DNA of 52,597 nucleotides from Deltaproteobacteria bacterium ADurb.Bin207. GTDB lineage: Bacteria > Myxococcota_A > Polyangia > Polyangiales > Polyangiaceae. The stretch spans positions 1 to 52,597 of the forward strand of contig MWCO01000040.1 in NCBI GenBank assembly GCA_002070115.1, read 5' to 3'. Below the pieces are notes generated by a model. It saw nothing but the letters and a program-made list of their open reading frames with translations, searched no databases and was not told the origin of the DNA. Both the position numbers and the translations under genes were made by a program. Shown here one piece after another: positions 42,038-51,794 of the stretch. Numbering within the stretch: position 1 is the first letter of the stretch; each line of letters starts with the position of its first letter.

Positions 42038-43947
42038 GGGGCTCCCGCACCAGACCTGGTATCCGTGCTGGATTTAGCCGCACGATCAGCCTTCTGTTGC
42101 TCGAAAGCACGCGCCACCTGAAACACGACAGGGGCGGCGTACTTACCTCCCGCTCCGCCGTGCTCGATGAGCACCGCAAGAGATATCTCGGGCGCCGCGG
42201 CCGGAGCATAGCCCGTGAACCATGCGTGATCTCGATTGAAATACCATATCTTGGTGTCCTCACCAGCTCGTACGGTTCGATGAGAAACCTGTGCCGTACC
42301 CGTTTTCCCGGCTACATCAATGCCAGGCAATCGCTCGCGATAGGCCGTTCCCCGATCGGAATTGACGACCTCCCAAAGCGCTCGTTTGATCAGAGTCAGA
42401 TCTTCCGAACGCGCGGCGACACGACGACGTACCCTAGGCGAAAAATCCTGAACGATCGTTCCGTCGGCGGTTTCCACGGCTCGAACGATCTGAGGCTCAT
42501 ACAGCGTGCCACCGTTGGCGAGAGCCGCATACGCGAGAGCGAGTTGCAGAACGGATACGGTAGTGGCTCCTTGACCGATGGCGGCGTTGAGCGTGAATCC
42601 TTGCCGGAACTGACGGTAATGCTGCGCATACCAAGCGCGCGTGGGCATTCGCCCCGCAGCTTCCGGATTCGTTCCTAGACCTGTTTTTTGACCAAATCCG
42701 AATTCGAGCCCGATTTTGGCAATGCGATCCATGCCAATTCGCTCACCGAGTTGATAATAATAAACGTTGCACGATTCCACGATGGACTTGTGAAGGTCCA
42801 CGTTGCCGTGAACATGGGTACACTTGAAAACACGGTTGCCAAATTGATGGAATCCTCGGCAACGCGTGGATTGACGTGCATCCACCAAACGTTCGTTGAG
42901 CGCAGCCAGAGCCGTGAACGGTTTGAACGTGGAGCCCGGTGGGTAAGCCCCACTCATCGTCTTGTCCACTATGGGACGAAGAGGATCGTTATACGCTCGC
43001 TTGTAGGCATCGCGTAACGCGGTTTTGCCGTTTCCTCCCGAAAGATCGTTCGGATCATAAGACGGTTTGGATACCATGCCGAGGATTCGTCCCGTGCGCA
43101 CCTCCACGACCACCGCCGCACCCGCCAAGTGTCCTCGCATCGCTGCGTGGATCGCCTTCTGGATGTCCAGGTCTATCGTCAGACGAATGTCACGCCCGGG
43201 AACGGGGTCTTGGCGCTTCGGATCATCGATGAGTTGAGAAGCTTCCGGCGTGTTGTGCCGACGTCCCCTTGCGTCGACCACCACTTTTTCCCATCCTCGA
43301 CGCCCACGAAGATAGCTTTCCCATCCGCGTTCCACTCCTGCGGCCCCCCGACGATCCCCTTCCATGTATCCGATGTTTCGCAGACGCAAAAGCAGGTCGC
43401 TATCGACTTCCGACATATATCCAAGTACTTGCGCTCCCATCTCCTTGAAAGGGTAGTAGCGGACGGGAGTGGGAACGACTTCGACACCGCGCAGTTCACC
43501 ACTATGCGTATCGAGAACCGCCACCACATCGCGAGAAACGTCTTCTTTGAGCAGGATTTGCCAGTCTTTTCGCGGACCATGACGAAGCGTTTCGATGCGC
43601 TTTGCGAGTTGCTCCTGCTCCCCACTGGTCAACTGCATGTACTCCACCAGCTTCGGCCACGTCTCCACGAGATCCAACCGCGAAGGCACGCAGTAGACAT
43701 TATAAGAAGGACGGCTGGCCGCGAGCACCCGTCCAAAACGATCTCGAATCACACCACGCGTCGTTGCCAGAGTCGTTTTTCGAATGACGCTCTCTTTGGC
43801 CAACGCCTTGTATTTGTCACCATCGACGATTTGAAGAAAAAACAGTCGCACGGTCATGATGAGTAAGCCAAGGACGACACCGAGAGCGAGCCAACGCGGA
43901 CGGCGTCGAAATTCAGCGAAGTCCGTGCGAGACAGCAGCATACTCAT
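42034..43947 (-). CDS. mrdA: Penicillin-binding protein 2 (elongasome transpeptidase)
   Basis: 637 residues. Short cytoplasmic N-terminus and one membrane anchor ('WLALGVVLGLLIMTVRLFFL'), PBP dimerisation region, then the transpeptidase domain: active-site S339-T-F-K342 ('GAYPPGSTFKPFTALAAL'), S392-C-N394, K548-T-G550 ('DVAGKTGTAQ'). Class B, monofunctional; cross-links peptidoglycan made by RodA. Starts inside the last bases of mreD (4-base overlap). Length matches E. coli PBP2 (633). Confidence 0.97.
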   Translation of the reverse strand: MSMLLSRTDFAEFRRRPRWLALGVVLGLLIMTVRLFFLQIVDGDKYKALAKESVIRKTTLATTRGVIRDRFGRVLAASRPSYNVYCVPSRLDLVETWPKLVEYMQLTSGEQEQLAKRIETLRHGPRKDWQILLKEDVSRDVVAVLDTHSGELRGVEVVPTPVRYYPFKEMGAQVLGYMSEVDSDLLLRLRNIGYMEGDRRGAAGVERGWESYLRGRRGWEKVVVDARGRRHNTPEASQLIDDPKRQDPVPGRDIRLTIDLDIQKAIHAAMRGHLAGAAVVVEVRTGRILGMVSKPSYDPNDLSGGNGKTALRDAYKRAYNDPLRPIVDKTMSGAYPPGSTFKPFTALAALNERLVDARQSTRCRGFHQFGNRVFKCTHVHGNVDLHKSIVESCNVYYYQLGERIGMDRIAKIGLEFGFGQKTGLGTNPEAAGRMPTRAWYAQHYRQFRQGFTLNAAIGQGATTVSVLQLALAYAALANGGTLYEPQIVRAVETADGTIVQDFSPRVRRRVAARSEDLTLIKRALWEVVNSDRGTAYRERLPGIDVAGKTGTAQVSHRTVRAGEDTKIWYFNRDHAWFTGYAPAAAPEISLAVLIEHGGAGGKYAAPVVFQVARAFEQQKADRAAKSSTDTRSGAGAP

Positions 43948-44468
43948 GACGGAGTCCTCTCCGCGCGAGGGGGAACACCGACGGTTTGATGCAGCTTACT
44001 AGCGATTCGAAAGACGATGGGTGAGAACAGCGCCGTGCCAATGGCGTGGGGAAGCACCAGACTGAGCATTTCGCGCGCTCCGTGCGGATTGGCCCCGAAG
44101 ATGGCGAGCAAAACCAGCACCATCACGCTTTGTACCAGGGAAAAAACGAACGCCAGCGGAACTTGCGTGATGATGTGCTGCGCCGCGAGTCGTACGCCGG
44201 CCGCGCGAGCCAGCACGAACGTCGCCACCGACACGAAAGTGAACAACCCCACGGGAGCCGCCGCGAGCAAATCCAGACCGTAGCCCATGACACAAGCAAG
44301 CGCTGCGCCCCGTGCCAGAGAATACTCATGCACGCCCATAAAGACGATGAGCGGCAAGATGAGCGAGGGGGTGAGTCCGGATACGGGCACCCATCCCAAC
44401 AGCCAAAACATCGACGATTGGATGAACAGCAGGCTCAAGCCCATGAGCAATAAAATCGTGTTGCGCAT
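43944..44468 (-). CDS. mreD: Rod-shape-determining membrane protein MreD
   Basis: 174 residues, about five to six membrane helices ('ILLLMGLSLLFIQSSMFWLL', 'GLTPSLILPLIVFMGVHEYS', 'LLAAAPVGLFTFVSVATFVL'). MreD proteins diverge strongly in sequence. The size, topology, 'GYGLDLLAAAPVGLFTF' segment and position between mreC and mrdA make the assignment secure. Confidence 0.93.
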   Translation of the reverse strand: MRNTILLLMGLSLLFIQSSMFWLLGWVPVSGLTPSLILPLIVFMGVHEYSLARGAALACVMGYGLDLLAAAPVGLFTFVSVATFVLARAAGVRLAAQHIITQVPLAFVFSLVQSVMVLVLLAIFGANPHGAREMLSLVLPHAIGTALFSPIVFRIASKLHQTVGVPPRAERTPS

Positions 44469-44470
44469 GG

Positions 44471-45322
44471 CTAGGGGGCGTCCGTGCCCTTGTCGGACTC
44501 CATGGAAGTCACGATCAATACATAGTCGAGACGCGATAAGTCCACGGCAGGAACCGCCTCGACCGTCTGATAAATACCGAAATCCCGTCGGGTTACCTCC
44601 GTGACCCGAGCCACCGGAAGCCCTTTGGGAAAGCGCTTTCCAACACCGCTCGTCAACAACAGATCGCCCACGGCAACTTCATCCGTGCGTTGAACGTATT
44701 CCACGCGACAAGCATATCGCGAACGATCCCCCGTGCCACGAACGATACCACGCGCCCCCGTGCGTTCGACCACCACATCGATGCCGCTGCCCGAGTCTAC
44801 CGTGAGCAAAACATCAATGGTGTCACCCGCCACGCGGTGAACGGTGCCTACGACACCATCGAGAGCCAGCACCGGCATATTGGGCCGGATGTTGCGTGCG
44901 CTTCGATCCAAAGACACACGGGCAACACGAAAATACTCAGTGGTATCTTTCGATACGACATGAGCAGAAACCAGATCCGCCGGCAGGGTGTTCTTTAGTT
45001 CAAGCAGCTTCTTGAGCCGCGCGTTATCCACTTCGAGATGCTCGAGATGGCGAACCCGCGCGTGGAGACGCGCGTTCTCATACGCCAGCTTCTGATTGTC
45101 CGCCTTCACATCGACCAGATAAATATAATCCCCCACAATGGTGGAAATACCGCGCGCCAGCATGGATGCGACATACTGAAACGGCGCCGAAATGGTGATG
45201 ATGGCCCGATCGAGCGGATTGAGTTCGCGCGGATCCCGGACGTTGGCCCGCAGGAAAAAAAAAGGCACCGCCAAGAGTATGACGACGATGATTGCGTCTC
45301 GATAGCGCCTTAGTGAATTCAC
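44471..45322 (-). CDS. mreC: Rod-shape-determining protein MreC
   Basis: 283 residues. One N-terminal membrane span ('AIIVVILLAVPFFFLRANVR'), then a periplasmic coiled coil ('KADNQKLAYENARLHARVRH') and the beta-barrel domain ('YFRVARVSLDRSARNIRPNM', 'VLALDGVVGTVHRVAGDTID', 'VAVGDLLLTSGVGKRFPKGL'). The last contains the family's 'GDxlvTSGlgg.fP.Glpvg' signature. Scaffold activating PBP2/RodA. Only 2 bases separate it from mreD. Confidence 0.96.
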   Translation of the reverse strand: MNSLRRYRDAIIVVILLAVPFFFLRANVRDPRELNPLDRAIITISAPFQYVASMLARGISTIVGDYIYLVDVKADNQKLAYENARLHARVRHLEHLEVDNARLKKLLELKNTLPADLVSAHVVSKDTTEYFRVARVSLDRSARNIRPNMPVLALDGVVGTVHRVAGDTIDVLLTVDSGSGIDVVVERTGARGIVRGTGDRSRYACRVEYVQRTDEVAVGDLLLTSGVGKRFPKGLPVARVTEVTRRDFGIYQTVEAVPAVDLSRLDYVLIVTSMESDKGTDAP

Positions 45323-45358
45323 GATCAGGTTGCTCCGGTCGCGATCAGGTCGCGTCCG

Positions 45359-46755
<1,397 letters not shown>

Positions 46756-47577
46756 TCATTCATCGTCGAAGTCATCGGCAAATCCACCCCGTCGCCGTCC
46801 TGAACGCCGCTTTTCCTTATGCTTGGGACGACCCGGGCCTTTTGCCCTTTCCGCTTCGACTTTGGGACGCTTGCGCTCTTCGTGCGTTCGTCGTGGCACA
46901 TCTTGTGGGGGAGGCGGAGGCATGAAATCGAAATCATTGGGGTCCGGACCCGAACTCGACCGCGCCGCCATCGGTGCGCGCGGCCCATCGAACCGTTCCG
47001 GCCTCGCCGGACGCTCTCCCTTGGGGTGCGCAATGTTGATGATGAGACGCCTACCGTTCATCTCCGCGGATTGAAGCTTGGCTAGCGCATCGACCGCTGC
47101 CTGTCCCGTCTCCATGCTCACGAAACCAAAACCACGGCGACGACCATCCGTGCCCACCGGCAGGCTGAGCCTTGCCACCCCTTCAATCTGAAGCGTTTGA
47201 AACAAGGCTTCGAGTTTTTCTTCCGTACAATCGTAAGGTAGGTTCCCTACATACAGCGTTCGGTCTTGGCTAACCGGTGGCTGCGAAACGCGAGGTCCTT
47301 CCGTGCGCTTCGGAGGTTCCGCCTGAAAAGGACGAACCGAGATGGAACGGCCCCCCAAATCGGACCCATCGAGCGCATCGCGCACCGCTTGGGCCTGATC
47401 TGAGGTGTCCATCGTTACGAAACCGAACCCCCGGGACTTTCCCGTCGCTCGATCTCGAGGAATGCTCACGTCTTGAACGACCCCTCCTGCCGCTTCGAAA
47501 CATCGGCGGAGTTCGTCCTCGGTAATGGCATCAGGCAAGCCCGCGACGAACAGCTTGCGAGCATCCGCGGTCGACAT
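46756..47577 (-). CDS. Tandem-RRM RNA-binding protein
   Basis: 273 residues from ATG at 47577, with AAGGAGAG upstream. Two RNA recognition motifs. First (~7-85): RNP2 'KLFVAGLP', RNP1 'GKSRGFGFVTM'. Second (~105-180): RNP2 'TLYVGNLP', RNP1 'GRRRGFGFVSM'. The aromatic RNA-stacking residues are present in all four. The C-terminal ~90 residues are a charged disordered tail with Pro and Lys/Arg stretches ('RPKHKEKRRSGRRRGGFADD') ending in acidic residues. Bacterial RRM proteins (Rbp of cyanobacteria and others) usually have one RRM and about 80-130 residues, so two RRMs plus tail is uncommon. Possible roles: cold response or mRNA binding (inferred). Divergent from the lipid kinase gene. Confidence 0.93.
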   Translation of the reverse strand: MSTADARKLFVAGLPDAITEDELRRCFEAAGGVVQDVSIPRDRATGKSRGFGFVTMDTSDQAQAVRDALDGSDLGGRSISVRPFQAEPPKRTEGPRVSQPPVSQDRTLYVGNLPYDCTEEKLEALFQTLQIEGVARLSLPVGTDGRRRGFGFVSMETGQAAVDALAKLQSAEMNGRRLIINIAHPKGERPARPERFDGPRAPMAARSSSGPDPNDFDFMPPPPPQDVPRRTHEERKRPKVEAERAKGPGRPKHKEKRRSGRRRGGFADDFDDE

Positions 47578-47853
47578 GCAGAAATAGCTCTCCTTTCGGG
47601 TGTCGACGCATCGGCGTCGACGCTTGGTCATTTCGTGGACCTAATACAGGATACACCGGCCCCATTGCACTGGGAAACTGCAAGATGAAAGGAAAAACAA
47701 GAACCCAGGCTACGACCCGGTGGAGGATCGTACAAGTCCGCGAATCAACGTCGTTCTTTGCCGTTTTGTCCAGCGGTAGTCCGCTGGATTTCTCCCCCGT
47801 CGACGACAAGCCCCTGCCGCTTCGCCCGGTTACGAGATAAGCTTCCACACCTG

Positions 47854-48789
47854 ATGAGCGACCCACGTGTTCGGCTCGTGTTCAATCCCCGCGCGGGGGG
47901 CGGCGCCGCTGCTCGACGCCTGCCCGAACTCGTCGATACCATGCAACGACACGACCTGTCCTTCGAGATCGCTCGAACCACCGGTCCCGGAGACGCTTCA
48001 CGAATCGCCCGAGCCTCCTTCGATGATGGAGTCGACTTGCTCGCAGTCGTCGGAGGCGACGGAACCCTCAACGAGGTCGTCCAGGCATTTCTCAATGAAT
48101 ACGGTGAGGTGCTCGAAGGCCCCGATATCGCCATCTTGCCCATGGGCACCGGAGGTGACTTCCTCCGTACCCTCGGACGCAAGCGTGACCTCGACCAAAC
48201 CGTGTCGAGGATGCGTTCCGGAAACCAACGACGAATCGATGTCGTCTCGCTGCAACTCGTCGACTTCCACGGGAAACAAGTTCGAAAAGCTTTCGTCAAT
48301 ATCACCTCTTTCGGCATCGGAGGCGTCACCGACAAACTCGTCAACGATGCCCCCAAATGGCTCGGAGGAAAGGCCTCCTTTTTCATCGGTAGCGTTCGCG
48401 CCATGCTTCAATATCGAAATGAACACGTGCGAGTCGTCGTCGACGACTCCCCGTTCATCGATGGCCCCGTGTTCAACGTCGCTCTTGCCAATGGACGCTA
48501 TTTCGGCGGGGGAATGATGATCGCCCCCCACGCGGACCCGTCCGATGGCATGCTCGATGTCGTAAGCCTCGGGGATATGAACCGAAAGGAAGTCGTATCC
48601 CTATCCGGTAAGATATACAGCGGAAAACACCTCGATGTCCATAAGGTTACCCATACGAGGGGCTCTGTCGTGGAAGCCATTCCCCACCGAAAAGAACAAC
48701 GAGTTCTGTTGGACATGGATGGCGAAACCCCAGGAATGCTCCCGATTGTGGCTCGTGTTTTGCCCAAAGCCATTCGGGTTCGATCGTGA
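47854..48789 (+). CDS. Diacylglycerol/sphingosine-kinase family lipid kinase
   Basis: 311 residues from ATG at 47854, where the family match begins ('RVRLVFNPRAGGGAAARRLP'). Nucleotide-binding GGDGT motif: 'LLAVVGGDGTLNEVVQAFL'. Further family motifs are 'IAILPMGTGGDFLRTLG' and 'VFNVALANGRYFGGGMMIAP'. ATP-dependent phosphorylation of a lipid hydroxyl (diacylglycerol, ceramide or similar). The exact substrate is not predictable; myxobacteria make sphingolipids, so ceramide is possible. The GTG start of the next gene overlaps its stop. Confidence 0.92.
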   Translation: MSDPRVRLVFNPRAGGGAAARRLPELVDTMQRHDLSFEIARTTGPGDASRIARASFDDGVDLLAVVGGDGTLNEVVQAFLNEYGEVLEGPDIAILPMGTGGDFLRTLGRKRDLDQTVSRMRSGNQRRIDVVSLQLVDFHGKQVRKAFVNITSFGIGGVTDKLVNDAPKWLGGKASFFIGSVRAMLQYRNEHVRVVVDDSPFIDGPVFNVALANGRYFGGGMMIAPHADPSDGMLDVVSLGDMNRKEVVSLSGKIYSGKHLDVHKVTHTRGSVVEAIPHRKEQRVLLDMDGETPGMLPIVARVLPKAIRVRS

Positions 48790-49847
48790 GACGTGTGGAC
48801 CGGATGGACATGCACCTTTTCTGTTTCTTCTGTTTGCTGCTTTCATGCTTCCCAATCAGTTGTAAGAAAAAAGAGTCCCTATCGGGATATATTCCCTCGG
48901 CCTCTACGCCCCCGGTCACTTCGCTCGCGACCAATTCCCCTCACCCCGTTGGCAATGACGACGGTATTTTGCACGGACTGTGGTCTCAACGTCCCTTTCT
49001 CATGCGGGCCGCCCTGGTTTCCATTCATCCGAAGTGGATGACCATCACCATCCTGGACAGAGAAGCACGCTGCGATAGTGCCAAACTCGTGGAAAACGAC
49101 CTCGGGATCCAAATGACCATCCCTTCGGGGCCCAACAACGACTTTTTCGCCGGCCATGACATCCCAACCGAAATCCGCTTGCATGGCGCTGGAGGCGTCA
49201 GCCGTATCCCCGCTGGACACGTCGTCGTGCGTGTCGAGTCGTTCGATCCTCAGCACGATGAATCCGTTCGCGGCTATCTAAGCTTTCGCTTTCGAACGGC
49301 CTCCGATGCCGACGCTCCTTCCTACGCTTCCGAAGGATCTTTCTCCGCCCGTGTTTGCAACAATCGGCCGACAACGGCCTCGGCTCGACACGCCCCCACT
49401 CAAAACTCTTCCGTCTCCGGTATCGTCGCGGGACGTCCAGTCACATTGACCTCGATGCTAGCGTATGTGCGCGATGATGGATATGGATCGCCCATTCTCA
49501 TGATCAAAGGGTTCGAAGGAGATGTGGTGTGCCACACCACGCGAAGCGCCACCCCCTATCTATACGGTGCCGAGGTGGCTATCGAACCAGATTCCAAACG
49601 TTTTTTGCATGCCCCCTTACCCGCGGATTGGATGGTGCAAATGAGGATGTACCAGTTCTCCGAAAGAAGTGTGCAAACTGCCCACGGCGCAGGATGGCTG
49701 CAAATCGAATCGGCGGACTTGTCCGATGGAGGTGTGGTGCGCGGACAACTCGTGGCCGATAACCCCCAAGATGAATTGGAATGGTCCTTCTCCCTCGCCG
49801 GACAATTCGAAGCCAAAATGTGTGGTGTGGAACGACGCGCCTGGTGA
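48786..49847 (+). CDS. Lipoprotein of unknown function
   Basis: 353 residues from GTG at 48786, overlapping the lipid kinase stop (GTGA). This start leaves Arg residues before the hydrophobic core; the ATG at 48804 would not. Signal 'LFCFFCLLLSCFPISCKKK' with two possible lipid-attachment cysteines. The mature part appears all-beta with two similar halves, each having a Cys and a segment ending in a 'G(F/Y)L...F(S)...GxFxAxxC' pattern ('VRGYLSFRFRTAS...GSFSARVC' and 'VRGQLVADN...LAGQFEAKMC'). This suggests an internal duplication. No family recognised. Probably an envelope lipoprotein made together with the lipid kinase. Confidence 0.8.
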   Translation: MRRVDRMDMHLFCFFCLLLSCFPISCKKKESLSGYIPSASTPPVTSLATNSPHPVGNDDGILHGLWSQRPFLMRAALVSIHPKWMTITILDREARCDSAKLVENDLGIQMTIPSGPNNDFFAGHDIPTEIRLHGAGGVSRIPAGHVVVRVESFDPQHDESVRGYLSFRFRTASDADAPSYASEGSFSARVCNNRPTTASARHAPTQNSSVSGIVAGRPVTLTSMLAYVRDDGYGSPILMIKGFEGDVVCHTTRSATPYLYGAEVAIEPDSKRFLHAPLPADWMVQMRMYQFSERSVQTAHGAGWLQIESADLSDGGVVRGQLVADNPQDELEWSFSLAGQFEAKMCGVERRAW

Positions 49848-49872
49848 TCGATACTATCCAACCCCTCCGCGA

Positions 49873-51549
49873 TCATTCATGAATGTAGACAAGCGTGCCC
49901 TCCTGAGGTTTGGAAGGATATACCCCATGCCAGCCTTTCGGAAGGCTCGGATGCGTCCAGAAAAACACCCGGTGCGCATCGATGGGCGTGAGATTCACAC
50001 ATCCGTGCGACCGAGCCGTGCCGAATACGTCATGCCAATATGTCGCATGTATGGCGTAACTCCCCTTGAAATACTGAACCCACGGCACGTTCTGAAGCAA
50101 AAACGTCCCTTGTCCACGACGCTTCGTCTTGCCGTACTCCGGATCGCCCGTCCCACGAGTCAGCCCTTCGTTCGAGTCCATGTGCGTCGTGGCATGCTTG
50201 CTCTCGATACGAAATGTCCCAAGTACCGTGGACTTCGTCGTCTTGGGATCCCCAAGCATGTCTTGCCCCGTCGATATCAGCGTCGCGTACACCGGGGTCG
50301 TTCCTTCCCAAAGAATCAATACTTGCTGACGAATGGAAATATCGATCCACTTCTCGCCAGACTTCGCACCCGCAGGCATTTCCGTGGGCGTGGAGGCGAT
50401 GGCGATATCCCTGGACCGAACCCACTTCCCTCCCTCGGTTTCGTAATACAACCGCTTGTCGACAAATTGTTTCTTTCCCGTCAGCGGGATGACCTCACGG
50501 TACGTGGCGCGCTGCTTGAACGCGCGAACGGTCGTTCCCTCAATCTTATACCGTTTGGCATCCCGGTTTTTGATCCACGCAAAGGGCAGGGGACGCTCCG
50601 CATTGACCTCTACACCGTGGAACGTAGGACCCCCATCCGGTTTGATCTTGGTGGTCGGAACCAGACGAAGATCCTCCGTAATGGCAAAACGCCGACGCAA
50701 TGAATCGGCTCCCGTAGGAAACGAACCCACGAACGTCAACCCGGAAAAACGTCGCGCCCGATCGGCGAATACCGCGTATTCTGGAACTTTGAATTCCGCC
50801 ACGTTCGGTATCTTTCTTCCCCCTTCGAGCCACCACGGTATGGGATCGTCGTTGGTCGTCCCCCCAAATCGCTCCCCGTCGCTCATCTCCGTGGAAAGCT
50901 TCAAGACCCGCTTGCTGTCATCGGGCACCCCCAACGAATCGATGAATACGTCGTTGGCTCCCAACGGCAACGTCGCATTGATTTTCTTTCCTTCCCGCTC
51001 CCACCACTCGAGATGCTCTTTGAGCTGAAACTCCGATTCGAATTGCTCCTTTTCCGTGGGAATACGAAGGTAATAGGGCAGCACCGCGCGCACGAACCCA
51101 TACGCGTAGGGCATCGGTTTGTCCAAGGCGGGCCGACGACTCGCCGCTCGTAAGATCGGATCGTTCCGATCGATTGTGCCATCGGCGTCAAGGCATGCAT
51201 ACCCTTGAGGCTTGATTTCATACCAACCACCCTTGCATCCTGTGCCCGCTACCGGGTTGGAACTCCGCTCCACAATCCCGCCAAGCCGAATGAACCCAAG
51301 CTTGTTGGACGTCTTCATGTCCGGCCGGTCGCGCACCATGACGTACAACCCTCTCGCACCAAGTATCGGAACGTCTTGCGCCGTCTCCGTTAGGTCGACA
51401 CCGTCAGGCTGAGCGGATGGAACAGGTGCAGTATCGGACGCGGTGCTGCTGGAAGCCGCGCTGGAACCCTGGTTCGTGTTTTTGCATCCCAAGGCGAATC
51501 CTGCGGCGGCGGCTAGCAGAACCGTAAGGCTGCCAGTCATCGATCGCAT
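49873..51549 (-). CDS. L,D-transpeptidase (YkuD) lipoprotein
   Basis: About 558 residues from ATG at 51549; a strong GGAGGAAGG lies 17 bases upstream, rather far, and longer starts up to 51630 exist. Signal with lipobox 'LLAAAAGFALGCKNT', then a Ser/Ala linker. The catalytic YkuD domain is C-terminal: 'SYAIHATYWHDVFGTARSHG' followed by CVNL, with the active Cys in SHGCVNL and the upstream His in HATYWH. Forms 3-3 peptidoglycan cross-links or anchors proteins. The ~350 residues before it are unusually long for the family and include SH3-like strands ('GGWYEIKPQGYACLDADG') that may bind the wall. Confidence 0.93.
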   Translation of the reverse strand: MRSMTGSLTVLLAAAAGFALGCKNTNQGSSAASSSTASDTAPVPSAQPDGVDLTETAQDVPILGARGLYVMVRDRPDMKTSNKLGFIRLGGIVERSSNPVAGTGCKGGWYEIKPQGYACLDADGTIDRNDPILRAASRRPALDKPMPYAYGFVRAVLPYYLRIPTEKEQFESEFQLKEHLEWWEREGKKINATLPLGANDVFIDSLGVPDDSKRVLKLSTEMSDGERFGGTTNDDPIPWWLEGGRKIPNVAEFKVPEYAVFADRARRFSGLTFVGSFPTGADSLRRRFAITEDLRLVPTTKIKPDGGPTFHGVEVNAERPLPFAWIKNRDAKRYKIEGTTVRAFKQRATYREVIPLTGKKQFVDKRLYYETEGGKWVRSRDIAIASTPTEMPAGAKSGEKWIDISIRQQVLILWEGTTPVYATLISTGQDMLGDPKTTKSTVLGTFRIESKHATTHMDSNEGLTRGTGDPEYGKTKRRGQGTFLLQNVPWVQYFKGSYAIHATYWHDVFGTARSHGCVNLTPIDAHRVFFWTHPSLPKGWHGVYPSKPQEGTLVYIHE

Positions 51550-51794
51550 CCCGTTGCTATGCCAAACCTTCCTCCGGTTTGTAAAGCATGCACGCCCTCC
51601 CACGCGGATTTCATTCATGCATACAACCAATCATCAACCGATTCTGATGCCTGATCTACCGCGCGTTTCGTTTCTCCCACACGCCCTGTCACACCACACG
51701 TTCCATGCCATGGACGCCACCTCACCCATGCATCCTCTCGACCGCGTTTCCGAAAAATAAGCTAGCCGTCCGCGGGTGGCCCATGAAGCCGACG

